Assembly: GCA_017456895.1 (NCBI GenBank)
Contig: JAFTIN010000054.1
Coordinates: 1-51,112 of the forward strand
Direction of reading: 5' to 3'
Length of the DNA: 51,112 nt
From: Clostridia bacterium
GTDB lineage: Bacteria; Bacillota; Clostridia; Oscillospirales; CAG-272
Both the position numbers and the translations under genes were made by a program. The notes below the pieces were generated by a model. The model was given only the letters and a program-made list of their open reading frames with translations. It was not told the DNA's origin and made no database searches. Shown piece by piece: positions 31,941-40,912 of the stretch. Numbering within the stretch: position 1 is the first letter of the stretch; each line of letters begins with the position of its first letter.

Positions 31941-32270
31941 ATGACTATAAATGAGTATCAACAGCTCGCAATGACAACTCTTAACAAGGACCTCTCCAAG
32001 AAGGATATTCTTATTAACGGAGTTATGGGCCTTTGCGGAGAGTCGGGCGAGGCTATCGACCTTGTCAAAAAGTGGCTCGCCCAGGGACACGAGCTCGACG
32101 AGGACAAGCTTATTAAGGAGATAGGCGACGTCGCGTGGTATATCGCGGAGATTGCCACGGTACTCGGCGTAACCCTCGAGGACGTACTTACAAGAAATAT
32201 CGAGAAGCTGAAGGCTCGTTATCCCGACGGCTTCAAATACGCAGATTCACTCAATAGAAAAGAAGATTAA
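31941..32270 (+). CDS. MazG-like nucleotide pyrophosphohydrolase
   Basis: 109 residues. The all-alpha NTP pyrophosphatase signature appears as CGESGEAIDLVKKW and KEIGDVAWYIAEIA (metal-binding Glu/Glu/Glu/Asp). Such proteins hydrolyse noncanonical NTPs. The ATG comes 1 base after the gmk-like stop with AAAGAGG upstream, so it is translated in the same operon. Exact substrate unknown. Confidence 0.88.
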   Translation: MTINEYQQLAMTTLNKDLSKKDILINGVMGLCGESGEAIDLVKKWLAQGHELDEDKLIKEIGDVAWYIAEIATVLGVTLEDVLTRNIEKLKARYPDGFKYADSLNRKED

Positions 32271-32278
32271 TAGAAAAA

Positions 32279-32314
32279 AGCACTTATGACTCTCATATCG
32301 AGGTCGTAAGTGCT
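32279..32314. terminator. Two-way terminator between MazG-like and MBL genes
   Basis: Stem AGCACTTATGAC / GTCGTAAGTGCT with one mismatch, flanked by AAAAAA and TTTTTCTT, between convergent genes. Confidence 0.9.
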
Positions 32315-32319
32315 TTTTC

Positions 32320-33135
32320 TTATATTTCTATAACCTTTGTACCGTCCTTTTCGACTATATGCTCGGTGACACCGAGCTCGGCTATCCACTCTCTCGTCCT
32401 TACTGTATGCCACGGACCTGTGTCAAATCCGTCGCCGTTGTCATTGTCGTACAGCCAATCCGGAGAGGGCCACAGACAGCATTTCGGCCTTATATACTCG
32501 TAAAAGTCGCGGCTGACACCGCCTTGACCGTGGTGGGCCATCTGCGTGTAGTCTGCTTTGAGGTCATCGGGAGTGTATTTTTCCTTCACCTCGTCGCCGC
32601 CCTCACGTCCAAGATCACCGAGGACCAGCGCCGATGACTTTTCTCCCTCGATCCTATAGACCGTGGAGCTGTTGTTGACGAAGTTGTCGAGTATTCTCTT
32701 GTTGTACGTTCGTAAGACCGAGATTTTCACCTTGCCTAAGGAAAAGACGTCACCCTCATTCAGGATATTTACCTTATCTCTAAGATCTCCTTCAAGCCTC
32801 GAGAACAGACCTTCCCAAAGCGCGATCTCCCCATCGTGCCTTGATCCGTATTCCTTTAGCTCGTCAAGGGAGGGGAAGTGGTGATATATTTTGTCTATGC
32901 TAATAGCAGAGGAGTGACGGAGTATTTTGTAAAATGCTCCGATATGATCGTGGTGCGGATGAGTGAAGAACCACGCGTCCACGTGTCCGCCGTTTATCTC
33001 AAGCAGCAGATCCTCGAGCTGGCGTCTGTCACCGAAGCTGCCGCCGTCTATAACCGCGACGTGGCCGTCGCTCTCGATCACGATGCCAAGCATCTGTACC
33101 TTGGTCGTGTTACCGAGAAAATATAGCTTTGCCAT
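32320..33135 (-). CDS. Metallo-beta-lactamase fold hydrolase (ComEC/Rec2-C-terminal-like)
   Basis: 271 residues. Zinc motif THPHHDHIGAF near residue 55-65, then LVLGDLGREGGDE and MAHHGQGGVSRDFYEYIRPK. This set resembles the detached metallo-beta-lactamase domain of ComEC proteins. The ATG at 33135 is used because it sits one base after the stop of the upstream membrane protein gene and matches the family start (MAKLYFLGN). No signal peptide. It ends a minus-strand run secA, 228-aa and 468-aa membrane proteins, MBL. Substrate unknown. Confidence 0.86.
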   Translation of the reverse strand: MAKLYFLGNTTKVQMLGIVIESDGHVAVIDGGSFGDRRQLEDLLLEINGGHVDAWFFTHPHHDHIGAFYKILRHSSAISIDKIYHHFPSLDELKEYGSRHDGEIALWEGLFSRLEGDLRDKVNILNEGDVFSLGKVKISVLRTYNKRILDNFVNNSSTVYRIEGEKSSALVLGDLGREGGDEVKEKYTPDDLKADYTQMAHHGQGGVSRDFYEYIRPKCCLWPSPDWLYDNDNGDGFDTGPWHTVRTREWIAELGVTEHIVEKDGTKVIEI

Positions 33136-33136
33136 A

Positions 33137-34543
33137 TTAACTGTCCTTGTCGTACTTGAATTTGACCTCGTCCTTGAGATTTGAAACCGTGACGAAGGAG
33201 TAGATGACAAATCCAAGTGAAATGAAGAAAATAAGCGTGTCCATGTAAGGAGCGCTTGATGCTACGATCCCCTCACTGTTGGCGTCGGAATATATCACGG
33301 TAGTGAACTGCTTCAGGAAGACGTTTACACCCTTAAGAAGATTAATGATTGCCGAAAGACAGAGGATAAGAGAAGCTCTTATCGACAAGCGCTTATGGTT
33401 CCTTTCGTTAGTCCTCGTATATGTCGGATCGGTGGGTGATACGTCTGTATTTTCCCTGATAAAGCCTATCAGCGCCTTTACGCATACAGCAAGGAATAAA
33501 ATAAGGATCAGCACTTCAAAAACGGTAAATATCTTCACGGGCATGTAGTCCGCCTTCGCAGGATCGGAGTATCTGAGATCTGCATAGGTGAAGCTGTCAA
33601 AGAAGCGTAAGGTGAAGAAATGACATAGCATCGACACCAGCGAATACGCCCCTGCGCATGCAGTGATGCAGATCCTGCCGTGTCTGTCTACAGATAAACT
33701 GTAAATAGCAAAGAAAAGTAAAATTCCGTAAATAAAGTGAGGCAGTATATTGTATCCGCCGAAATCCGAAAGAGTAATATCAAATATAAAGAGCGATGAA
33801 ATTGCAAGGAGTGAGAGTGAGCCGTTAAGCTTTTTCACTCTTTCCTTAACACTCATTTCCTCCGGTGCCACGTGTACCTTAAGCGAGTCGATAGCGGCCT
33901 TGAGATCTCCCTTTTTTCTTATTGCCTTCACGTATCCGAGAGCATTTACAAGCCATACAATGCCTATAATGATCGCCGTGATAATGCATATTACAAGCAC
34001 CGCGGGATAGTTCTCCTGCAGCTTTCTTCTGAGCTCGGTATCCTCCGGTGTCAAAAGCATAATTTCGGGGATAAGATTGAGCACCGCCCTTGCTATAAGG
34101 AATATGTACGTAAGCACCCTCAGTGCCTCGGGCGTTGCCGATCTTTTGCCGATAGTGTACGGATCGCGAACCGACGCACAGTCGGTTCTTTCACCTATGT
34201 ATCCGAGAGCTCTGAAGCAATTCTCAACCGCGGAGTAGAGAAGTATCAGCTCAAGCGCAACGAACACAAGGGTGAAGAGAGGAACAATATCCTTGCCCCA
34301 TCCCATGTTCGCGTACATTACCGAGAAGGCGGGTATCTTTATGAGAGTTACAAGCGTCAGCTTTACGAGTGCGCCCTTACATTCCGCAAGGTAGGGTACA
34401 GTCTCGTGAAGTCTTCCTATTGCGAATATCAGAAGCAGATATGCTACGCAGTCGGGTAGAATATCAATAAGGTTTACGTTTGGGTTGAAGAGAAATACGA
34501 GTGCGATAGCAATGAGGGCATAGACGTTTTTTCTTTTCGTCAT
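33137..34543 (-). CDS. Polytopic membrane protein of unknown function
   Basis: 468 residues with about nine to ten predicted membrane segments (for example 7-24, 30-45, 60-75, 88-108, 140-160, 180-205, 250-290, 315-335, 400-420, 440-460). Opens with NVYALIAIALVFLFNPNVNL then IDILPD, a pattern seen in uncharacterised clostridial membrane proteins. It overlaps the upstream 228-residue gene by 4 bp (ATGA), so the two are translated together. I do not recognise a family. Confidence 0.8.
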   Translation of the reverse strand: MTKRKNVYALIAIALVFLFNPNVNLIDILPDCVAYLLLIFAIGRLHETVPYLAECKGALVKLTLVTLIKIPAFSVMYANMGWGKDIVPLFTLVFVALELILLYSAVENCFRALGYIGERTDCASVRDPYTIGKRSATPEALRVLTYIFLIARAVLNLIPEIMLLTPEDTELRRKLQENYPAVLVICIITAIIIGIVWLVNALGYVKAIRKKGDLKAAIDSLKVHVAPEEMSVKERVKKLNGSLSLLAISSLFIFDITLSDFGGYNILPHFIYGILLFFAIYSLSVDRHGRICITACAGAYSLVSMLCHFFTLRFFDSFTYADLRYSDPAKADYMPVKIFTVFEVLILILFLAVCVKALIGFIRENTDVSPTDPTYTRTNERNHKRLSIRASLILCLSAIINLLKGVNVFLKQFTTVIYSDANSEGIVASSAPYMDTLIFFISLGFVIYSFVTVSNLKDEVKFKYDKDS

Positions 34544-35226
34544 TTTTTCTTCCTCTTTCTTTCCGCCCTTGCTTTTAGCTCTTCGGCTCTTCTTTTTGTC
34601 TCTTCCGCTTCACGCTCCGCCTTTCTTGCTCTGTATTCATTCACGAAGGCAAATCTCGAGGGCTTGTCCTCCGATCTATCCTCGTCACCGGGCATACATA
34701 TCTTCATATAACAGGTATAGATAACCGTGAGATTTATGATGATGAGAGCTATGGTTATGAGTATCGTTATAAGCGAGAGTACCGCGAGCACGTAGCTGTC
34801 GATAAAGGAGAGCGGAGCCTCGAGCAATATCCACAGAGAGTAGGTTATTGCCGTGATGATCGACATTCTTGCCGCCTTCTTGGGCAGATTATCAACGTCC
34901 ACCTCGCGCGCTACGTCCTCGATCGCCTTCAGGATGATAACGGTGAGCGTACCTACTATCAGGCATCTGAGAATACTCATCGCCGAGACGAGCGCAGCAG
35001 AGCCGATAGGACGGAAGAAGAGCTCGTACGCCGAGATACCGAGCTCGCCGAGTGAATAGACGAGGAAAACAGCCGACGATATTGCCGCCGCCTTAAAGTA
35101 TTTGTTGACGGGGGAGAGCTTGTAGAGTCCAAGCAGCATTACCGACGCTGCAATAACGTCGGTAAAGCCGAAATATGTCAGATTTAAAAGTAAAAAGTAT
35201 CCGATAAATAACGTTCCGAATCCCAT
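34540..35226 (-). CDS. Membrane protein of unknown function with basic coiled tail
   Basis: 228 residues, about five to six membrane segments up to residue 175, then a charged tail rich in Arg, Glu and Lys (RARKAEREAEETKRRAEELK) likely to form a cytoplasmic coiled coil. It starts 12 bp after secA and overlaps the next gene. Placed in the secA operon, it may serve the envelope, but that is only positional. Confidence 0.78.
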   Translation of the reverse strand: MGFGTLFIGYFLLLNLTYFGFTDVIAASVMLLGLYKLSPVNKYFKAAAISSAVFLVYSLGELGISAYELFFRPIGSAALVSAMSILRCLIVGTLTVIILKAIEDVAREVDVDNLPKKAARMSIITAITYSLWILLEAPLSFIDSYVLAVLSLITILITIALIIINLTVIYTCYMKICMPGDEDRSEDKPSRFAFVNEYRARKAEREAEETKRRAEELKARAERKRKKK

Positions 35227-35238
35227 TTTTAAGATCCT

Positions 35239-38004
35239 TTAGATCTGCGAGTTGTTAGCTCCGCAGCATTTTTTGTATTTTTTACCGCTTCCGCAGGGGC
35301 AGGGCTCGTTTACGCCGATCTTTCTGCCGACCTTTACGGGTGAGGGCTTCTGTGTCGGTGCTATATTGTTCTGTCCCGCGCGAGCGACCTTGATAGTCTG
35401 CGTTCTTTCTGTGGAGGAGAGTCTCGGTACCACAGAGAGCACCTTCTTGACCGTGCAGTCTTTGATGTCCTCGATCATCTCGTCAAACATATCCGCGCTT
35501 TCGAGACGGTAGATAGCTACGGGGTCTCTCTGAGCATAGGAGTTGAGTCCGACGTATTCCTTGAGCTCGTCCATAGCCTCGAGATGCTCCATCCAATGCC
35601 TGTCGACCTCCTCGAGGAGTATCTTCTTCTCCACCTTGCGCATAGCGTCCTCGGGAACTCCGGGTACAGCCGCGAAAAGTGCGTCCTTCGAGTGATAGAG
35701 CTTCAGCGCCTCGTCGACAAGCTCTGCCTTCCAGGCCGCCTTGTCTATGCTCTCGAGCTCCTCGTCGGTATACTTGAGTCCGTGACTGTCTGTGACGAGT
35801 CCGTAATATATATCCCTGAACTGGTCAAATTTATATTCCCTGTAGTCCTCCATGCCGAAGCAGAAGTCAAAGTTTGCCTCGACCGAGCTTCTGATCATAT
35901 CCTCGATATTATCCTGTATCGAGTCATTGAAGAGAACAGTACCTCTCTGGGAATAGATAACGTTTCTTTGCTGGTTCATTACGTCGTCGTAGGAGAGGAC
36001 GTTCTTTCTTCTCTGGAAATGGTTTGCCTCAATACGCTTCTGCGCGTTCTCGATAGTACCCGAGAGTATTCTGGCGTCGATGACCATATCCTCGCTAAAG
36101 CCCATTCTTTGGAGCATAGACTTGACTCTGTCAGTGGTGCCAAAGAGTCTGACGAGTTCGTCGTCGAGGGAAATATAGAACTTGGATTCACCGGGATCTC
36201 CCTGACGTCCGCTTCGACCTCTCAGCTGGTTGTCTATACGTCTGCTCTCGTGACGCTCGGTACCGAGAATGAAGAGACCGCCTACCTGACGTACCTTCTC
36301 CGCCTCGGGCATAAGAGCTTCTTTATGCTTTGCATAAAGCTCGTCGAATTTTTTTCTTATTTCGAGTATTTCGGGAACAACTGTCTCCGCGGTTCCGGTT
36401 GCCTCGTTTATGAGCTCGTCCTCGTATCCGAGACGCTTAAGATCGCGCTTTGCTAAGAACTCCGGATTACCGCCGAGCATAATATCCGTACCACGTCCGG
36501 CCATATTGGTGGATATGGTTACTGCGCCAAAGCTTCCTGCCTGTGCAACAATCTCCGCCTCTCTTTCGTGCTGCTTTGCATTAAGCACGTTGTGGGGGAT
36601 ACCTTCGCGCTTCAAGACCTTGGAGAGCTCCTCTGATCTTTCGATGGATACGGTACCGACGAGCACGGGCTGTCCTTTGTCGTGGCATTCCCTTATCTGT
36701 CTAACGATAGCCCTCGTCTTTGCGGCAACCGTGCTGTACACCGCGTCGTTGTGGTCTATCCTTATCATAGGCTTGTTTGTGGGAACCTCGACTACGTCGA
36801 GAGCGTATATCTGCTTGAACTCGTCCTCTTCGGTCATTGCCGTACCGGTCATGCCCGAGAGCTTCTTATACATTCTGAAGTAATTCTGGAAGGTTATGGT
36901 CGCGATAGTCTGGTTCTCGCTCTGTACGTCAACGTGCTCTTTGGCTTCAATAGCCTGGTGCAGGCCGTCGCTGTATCTTCTTCCGGGCATAAGTCGGCCG
37001 GTGAATGAGTCGACGATAACTATAGCATTGTCCTTTACTATATAGTCGATATCTCTCTTCATTACGCCGTGAGCCTTGATGGCTATAATGACGTGATGGT
37101 ATAGCGTACTGTTTTCTCTGTCGGAGAGGTTCTCTACGCCAAAGAAGGCCTCCGCTTTTTCTATACCGTGCTTGGTGAGTACGGCGGTACGCGCCTTTTC
37201 GTCTACGATATAGTCCTCTTTATAGGTGTCGAGATCCTGCTTGGTGTCCATCTCCTTAATGACGAAGCGGGAGAATCTCGAGACGAGTTGATCGGCTCTG
37301 TCATACAGATCGGTGGACTTTTCTCCCTTACCCGAGATGATAAGGGGCGTTCTCGCCTCGTCTATGAGTATTGAGTCTACCTCGTCTATGATAGCGAAGT
37401 TGTGGCCTCTTTGTACCATCATTTCCTTGTAGGGAACCATGTTGTCTCTCAGATAGTCGAAGCCGAGCTCGTTATTCGTTCCGTAGGTGATATCCGAGTT
37501 ATATGCCTTTTTTTTCTCGTTTCTATCCTGACCGTGAATGATAAGACCGGTGGTGAGACCGAGGAAGGAGTATACTCGTCCCATCTCCTCACTGTCACGC
37601 TCTGCAAGGTAGTCGTTTACCGTAACGATGTGTACGCCGTTGCCTGTCAGAGCGTTGAGGAAAGCAGGCATGGTTTCAACGAGCGTTTTTCCTTCGCCCG
37701 TCTTCATTTCCGCTATTCGTCCCTGGTGCAGGAGAATACCGCCTATAAGCTGTACTCTGTACGGCCTCTTGCCGAGCACTCGGTCGTCAGCCTCTCTCAC
37801 GAGTGCAAACGCCTCGGGTAATATATCGTCGAGAGTCTTGCCTTTTGCAAGATCTCCTTTGAGCTTATCGGTGTATGTGCGTAATTCGTCATCGGTCATG
37901 GCGCCGAATTTATCAGCGAGCGCCTCGATCTCGTCCACTACGGGAATGATCCTTTTAATTTGTCTTTCACTGTAGTTTGGGAAGAGCTTGTTCAATAATC
38001 CCAT
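35239..38004 (-). CDS. secA: Preprotein translocase ATPase SecA
   Basis: Motor that drives unfolded proteins through SecYEG; 921 residues. Starts MGLLNKLFPN at 38004; a longer open frame upstream is not used, because the family N-terminus and AAGGGTTGG site lie here. Walker A is MKTGEGKTLV (100-109), DEVDSILIDEA carries Walker B, and MAGRGTDIMLGG and HESRRIDNQLRGRSGRQGDP mark the second helicase domain. The C-terminal zinc-binding SEC-C motif is CPCGSGKKYKKCC. First gene of a run with two membrane proteins and an MBL protein. Confidence 0.98.
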   Translation of the reverse strand: MGLLNKLFPNYSERQIKRIIPVVDEIEALADKFGAMTDDELRTYTDKLKGDLAKGKTLDDILPEAFALVREADDRVLGKRPYRVQLIGGILLHQGRIAEMKTGEGKTLVETMPAFLNALTGNGVHIVTVNDYLAERDSEEMGRVYSFLGLTTGLIIHGQDRNEKKKAYNSDITYGTNNELGFDYLRDNMVPYKEMMVQRGHNFAIIDEVDSILIDEARTPLIISGKGEKSTDLYDRADQLVSRFSRFVIKEMDTKQDLDTYKEDYIVDEKARTAVLTKHGIEKAEAFFGVENLSDRENSTLYHHVIIAIKAHGVMKRDIDYIVKDNAIVIVDSFTGRLMPGRRYSDGLHQAIEAKEHVDVQSENQTIATITFQNYFRMYKKLSGMTGTAMTEEDEFKQIYALDVVEVPTNKPMIRIDHNDAVYSTVAAKTRAIVRQIRECHDKGQPVLVGTVSIERSEELSKVLKREGIPHNVLNAKQHEREAEIVAQAGSFGAVTISTNMAGRGTDIMLGGNPEFLAKRDLKRLGYEDELINEATGTAETVVPEILEIRKKFDELYAKHKEALMPEAEKVRQVGGLFILGTERHESRRIDNQLRGRSGRQGDPGESKFYISLDDELVRLFGTTDRVKSMLQRMGFSEDMVIDARILSGTIENAQKRIEANHFQRRKNVLSYDDVMNQQRNVIYSQRGTVLFNDSIQDNIEDMIRSSVEANFDFCFGMEDYREYKFDQFRDIYYGLVTDSHGLKYTDEELESIDKAAWKAELVDEALKLYHSKDALFAAVPGVPEDAMRKVEKKILLEEVDRHWMEHLEAMDELKEYVGLNSYAQRDPVAIYRLESADMFDEMIEDIKDCTVKKVLSVVPRLSSTERTQTIKVARAGQNNIAPTQKPSPVKVGRKIGVNEPCPCGSGKKYKKCCGANNSQI

Positions 38005-38111
38005 TTTTACCAACCCTTTCTTGGTGTATAGCATATCTATTATAGTATAACACACAAAAAGAAAAAAATAAAGAGATATTTGTAAATAAATAAAATATTT
38101 AGCCGCGAGAC

Positions 38112-38140
38112 TTGTAAAGTGAGGCACATTGTGGTAGAAT
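38112..38140 (+). promoter_or_regulatory. Promoter of trmL
   Basis: TTGTAA-17-TAGAAT, about 30 bases before the trmL ATG. Confidence 0.65.
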
Positions 38141-38169
38141 ATATCCGAAAAAGAAATAAGGAACCTAAT

Positions 38170-38637
38170 ATGAAGGATATAAATATCGTACTTTACAACC
38201 CTGAAATACCGCAAAATACAGGTAACATCTCGCGCACCTGTGCCGTTACCGGCGCTGCCTTGCATATTATTAAGCCTACAGGCTTTGAGATTTCCGATCG
38301 CACTCTGAGGCGTGCAGGACTTGATTATTGGGATAAACTCGACGTCACCTACTATGATTCCTTTGAGGAGTTCATGTCGATACATGGCGATGAGCCTATG
38401 TATTTCTTTTCCTCCCATGCCAAAAGATCTTACACAGACGTTGACTACCCAAAGGGAGTTTTCCTCGTCTTCGGCAAGGAATCGGTTGGTCTTCCGAGAG
38501 AACTCGTTGAGAATAATAAGCATAGAGCTCTCCGCATTCCCATGCTACCGACTCTCAGATGCTTAAATCTTTCCAATTCCGTTGCAGTATCTGTTTACGA
38601 GGTCTTGAGGCAAAGAGGCTTTGAAAATATGGCTTAA
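38170..38637 (+). CDS. trmL: tRNA (cytidine/uridine-34 2'-O-)-methyltransferase
   Basis: SPOUT-fold methyltransferase modifying the wobble base of tRNA-Leu; 155 residues, standard length. Family motifs: YNPEIPQNTGNISRTC at the start, FLVFGKESVGLP in the knot region and IPMLPTLRCLNLSNSVAVSV at the end. The ATG at 38170 follows AAGGAA; upstream in-frame codons lack a site. Divergent from secA. Confidence 0.96.
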   Translation: MKDINIVLYNPEIPQNTGNISRTCAVTGAALHIIKPTGFEISDRTLRRAGLDYWDKLDVTYYDSFEEFMSIHGDEPMYFFSSHAKRSYTDVDYPKGVFLVFGKESVGLPRELVENNKHRALRIPMLPTLRCLNLSNSVAVSVYEVLRQRGFENMA

Positions 38638-38678
38638 ACGGAAAAATATATTTTTGGCCTGAAAATGCGGTGTTTTAC

Positions 38679-38707
38679 TTGACATTTTCCGGCTATAAAT
38701 GTATAAT
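38679..38707 (+). promoter_or_regulatory. Consensus promoter of the metal-GTPase module
   Basis: TTGACA-17-TATAAT, an exact consensus match. Two copies of AAAAATATATTT (about 38643 and 38717) bracket it. No Zur-like palindrome is evident. Confidence 0.9.
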
Positions 38708-38760
38708 TAATATATAAAAATATATTTATGGAGGCTTGCCCCTCGGGCAATTACTGTAAA

Positions 38761-39918
38761 ATGACGAAAATAGATATTTTTTCCGGCTTTCTCGGAGCCG
38801 GCAAGACCACACTCATAAAAAAGCTTATCAAGGAGGCGTATGCCGGTGAAAAGCTCGTCCTCATTGAGAACGAGTTTGGCGAGATCGGTATAGACGGCGG
38901 CTTTCTTCAGGACGCGGGTATAGAGATTACGGAGATGAACTCCGGTTGCATCTGTTGCTCACTCGTCGGTGACTTTTCGAAGGCTCTTGTAAAGGTGCTT
39001 GACGAGTTCCACCCCGACAGAGTAATTATAGAGCCCAGCGGAGTAGGAAAGCTCTCCGACGTTATCAAGGCGGTAAAGTCGGTTGACACCTCTGATGCCG
39101 AGCTTAACTGCTTCACAACCGTTGCCGACGTCAACAAGTGTAAGATGTATATGAAGAACTTTGGCGAATTCTACAACGACCAGATAGCCAACGCGTCGTG
39201 CATAGTTCTTTCGCACACCGATATCGCCAAGGCGGAGAAGGTCGAGACTGCTGTTGCGCTTATCAGACAGCACAATCCTACCGCAACTATCGTTACCACC
39301 CCGTGGGACAAGCTTGACGGTAAGGATATTCTCGCCGCTATGGAGAAGAAGGATACTCTTGATTCGGCTATTGAGGCTCTTGAGAAAGAGCATAAGCACC
39401 ATCATCACCATCACGACGAGGAATGTCACTGCCACGATCACGAGCATCACCATCACGATGAGGAGTGCCATTGCCACGATCACGAGCATCACCACCACGA
39501 CGAGGAATGTCACTGCCACGATCACGAGCATCACCATCACGATGAGGAGTGTCACTGCGACGATCACGAGCATCATCACCATGATCACGGTGAGCATTGC
39601 TCCTGCGGATGTCATGACCATGATCACCATCATCACCACGCGGATGAGGTCTTCACCAGCTTTGGCTGTGAGACTACCAAGAAGTTTACTGTCGACGCTA
39701 TCAACGCTATTCTTGAGACCTTCTCTGAGGATGACTCCTACGGTATGATCCTTCGCGCAAAGGGAATAGTTGAAGGTGAAGACGGAGAGTGGATACACTT
39801 CGATTACGTACCCTCAGAGCCCAACGTAAGGTACGGTACACCAGGCATCATAGGTCGTCTTTGCGTTATAGGCTCCGGCATTAACAATGATAAGATAAAG
39901 GAGATTTTCGGACTTTAA
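38761..39918 (+). CDS. COG0523 (CobW/ZNG1-like) metal-chaperone GTPase with His/Cys-rich repeat
   Basis: 385 residues. G3E GTPase: Walker A GFLGAGKTT (9-17), the metal-binding CICC (Cys63, Cys65, Cys66) between Walker A and B, and LSHTD as base-recognition motif. A His/Asp/Glu/Cys-rich insert of about 90 residues (212-300) holds four 14-residue repeats (HDEECHCHDHEHHH) and then the CobW C-terminal domain. Probably binds zinc and delivers it to client proteins; zinc rather than cobalt or nickel is inference. The start ATG at 38761 matches the family; an upstream in-frame ATG (38728) lacks a binding site. GGAGG lies 26 bases upstream with a small hairpin (TGCCC-CTC-GGGCA) between. Confidence 0.93.
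   Translation: MTKIDIFSGFLGAGKTTLIKKLIKEAYAGEKLVLIENEFGEIGIDGGFLQDAGIEITEMNSGCICCSLVGDFSKALVKVLDEFHPDRVIIEPSGVGKLSDVIKAVKSVDTSDAELNCFTTVADVNKCKMYMKNFGEFYNDQIANASCIVLSHTDIAKAEKVETAVALIRQHNPTATIVTTPWDKLDGKDILAAMEKKDTLDSAIEALEKEHKHHHHHHDEECHCHDHEHHHHDEECHCHDHEHHHHDEECHCHDHEHHHHDEECHCDDHEHHHHDHGEHCSCGCHDHDHHHHHADEVFTSFGCETTKKFTVDAINAILETFSEDDSYGMILRAKGIVEGEDGEWIHFDYVPSEPNVRYGTPGIIGRLCVIGSGINNDKIKEIFGL
39412..39579 (+). repeat. Four tandem 42-bp repeats in the metal-GTPase gene
   Basis: Four in-frame 42-bp copies encode HDEECHCHDHEHHH with few changes (one His to Asp in the fourth). Together with flanking His runs they give over 40 possible metal ligands. Confidence 0.95.
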
Positions 39919-39931
39919 TTCCGAGCAGAAT

Positions 39932-40873
39932 ATGGAAGTTCCGGTTTATTTATTTACAGGATTCCTTGAGGCAGGCAAGACCAGCTTTATCAAGGAGACT
40001 ATGCAGGATCCTAATTTCAACGATGGAAAAAAGCAATATCTCATCATCACCTGTGAGGAGGGCGAGGAAGAGTTTGAGGCAGCAGATTTCCCGGACAACG
40101 TTCACTTTTCCTCGTTTGACGACGTTCAGCGTCTGACACCCGACAGACTTAACGCTATGGTAAAAAGAGCGGGCGCGGATATTGTTGTAGTAGAGTACAA
40201 CGGTATGTGGACGATAGACGCCTTCTACAACGCTCTTCCTCCAAATTGGATGGTCTATCAGGAAATTCTCATAGTAGACTCGACCACTATTATCAGCTAT
40301 AACGCGAATATGCGCCAACTCGTTGTGGACAAGCTTACCAGCTGCGAGATGGTTGTCTTTAACCGCTTTAAGCCTGAGTACGATAAGATGGCTTTCCACA
40401 AGATCGTCAGAGGCGTTTCCAAGAGAGCAAACATCTGCTACGAGGATATGCAGGGCGAGATCGAGTTTGACGACATTGAGGATCCCTTGCCTTATGATAT
40501 TAACGCCGACGTCATTGAGATAAAGGATGAGGATTTTGCTATCTTCTACCGCGATATGACCGATGAAATGGCAAAGTATAAGGACAAGACCATTCGATTC
40601 AAGGGAATTGTAGCGCTCGATCCTTCCTTGCCTAACGGCAGCTACGCTATAGGCAGGCATATTATGACCTGCTGTGCTGACGACATAGCATATCGCGGCG
40701 TGGTTGCTAAGGGCATGGGTAGTTTAAAGCTCACAACGCGTGATTGGGTTATCGTGGAGGGAAAGCTTACCGAGGAGTACTCGAAGCTCTACCGCGGTGT
40801 CGGCCCTGTCCTTTACGTTAAGCAAATAGAAAGAGCAGAGAAGCCTATTCAAGAGGTCGCAACCTTCTATTAA
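39932..40873 (+). CDS. G3E-like GTPase joined to a DUF1980/TIGR03943-like domain
   Basis: 313 residues. N-terminal P-loop FTGFLEAGKTSF (residues 8-19) as in CobW proteins, but without the CxCC motif. The middle has VVVEYNGMW and NRFKPEYDKM. From about residue 215 the C-terminal domain (DKTIRFKGIVALDPSLPNGS, GRHIMTCCADD, YVKQIERAEKP) resembles the DUF1980 partner of the YcgQ/YcgR-type permease pairs. It starts 13 bp after the His-rich GTPase and is surely co-transcribed. A role in metal supply is inferred from the neighbour. Confidence 0.82.
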   Translation: MEVPVYLFTGFLEAGKTSFIKETMQDPNFNDGKKQYLIITCEEGEEEFEAADFPDNVHFSSFDDVQRLTPDRLNAMVKRAGADIVVVEYNGMWTIDAFYNALPPNWMVYQEILIVDSTTIISYNANMRQLVVDKLTSCEMVVFNRFKPEYDKMAFHKIVRGVSKRANICYEDMQGEIEFDDIEDPLPYDINADVIEIKDEDFAIFYRDMTDEMAKYKDKTIRFKGIVALDPSLPNGSYAIGRHIMTCCADDIAYRGVVAKGMGSLKLTTRDWVIVEGKLTEEYSKLYRGVGPVLYVKQIERAEKPIQEVATFY

Positions 40874-40912
40874 TTATTTATCAATACAATAAATCAACAG
40901 GAGAAGCAGTAT

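Noticed and set aside
38959-39798. A Val/Met-rich minus-strand frame opposite the His-rich GTPase
   Set aside because: An artefact of the reversed His repeat; not a real hydrophobic protein.
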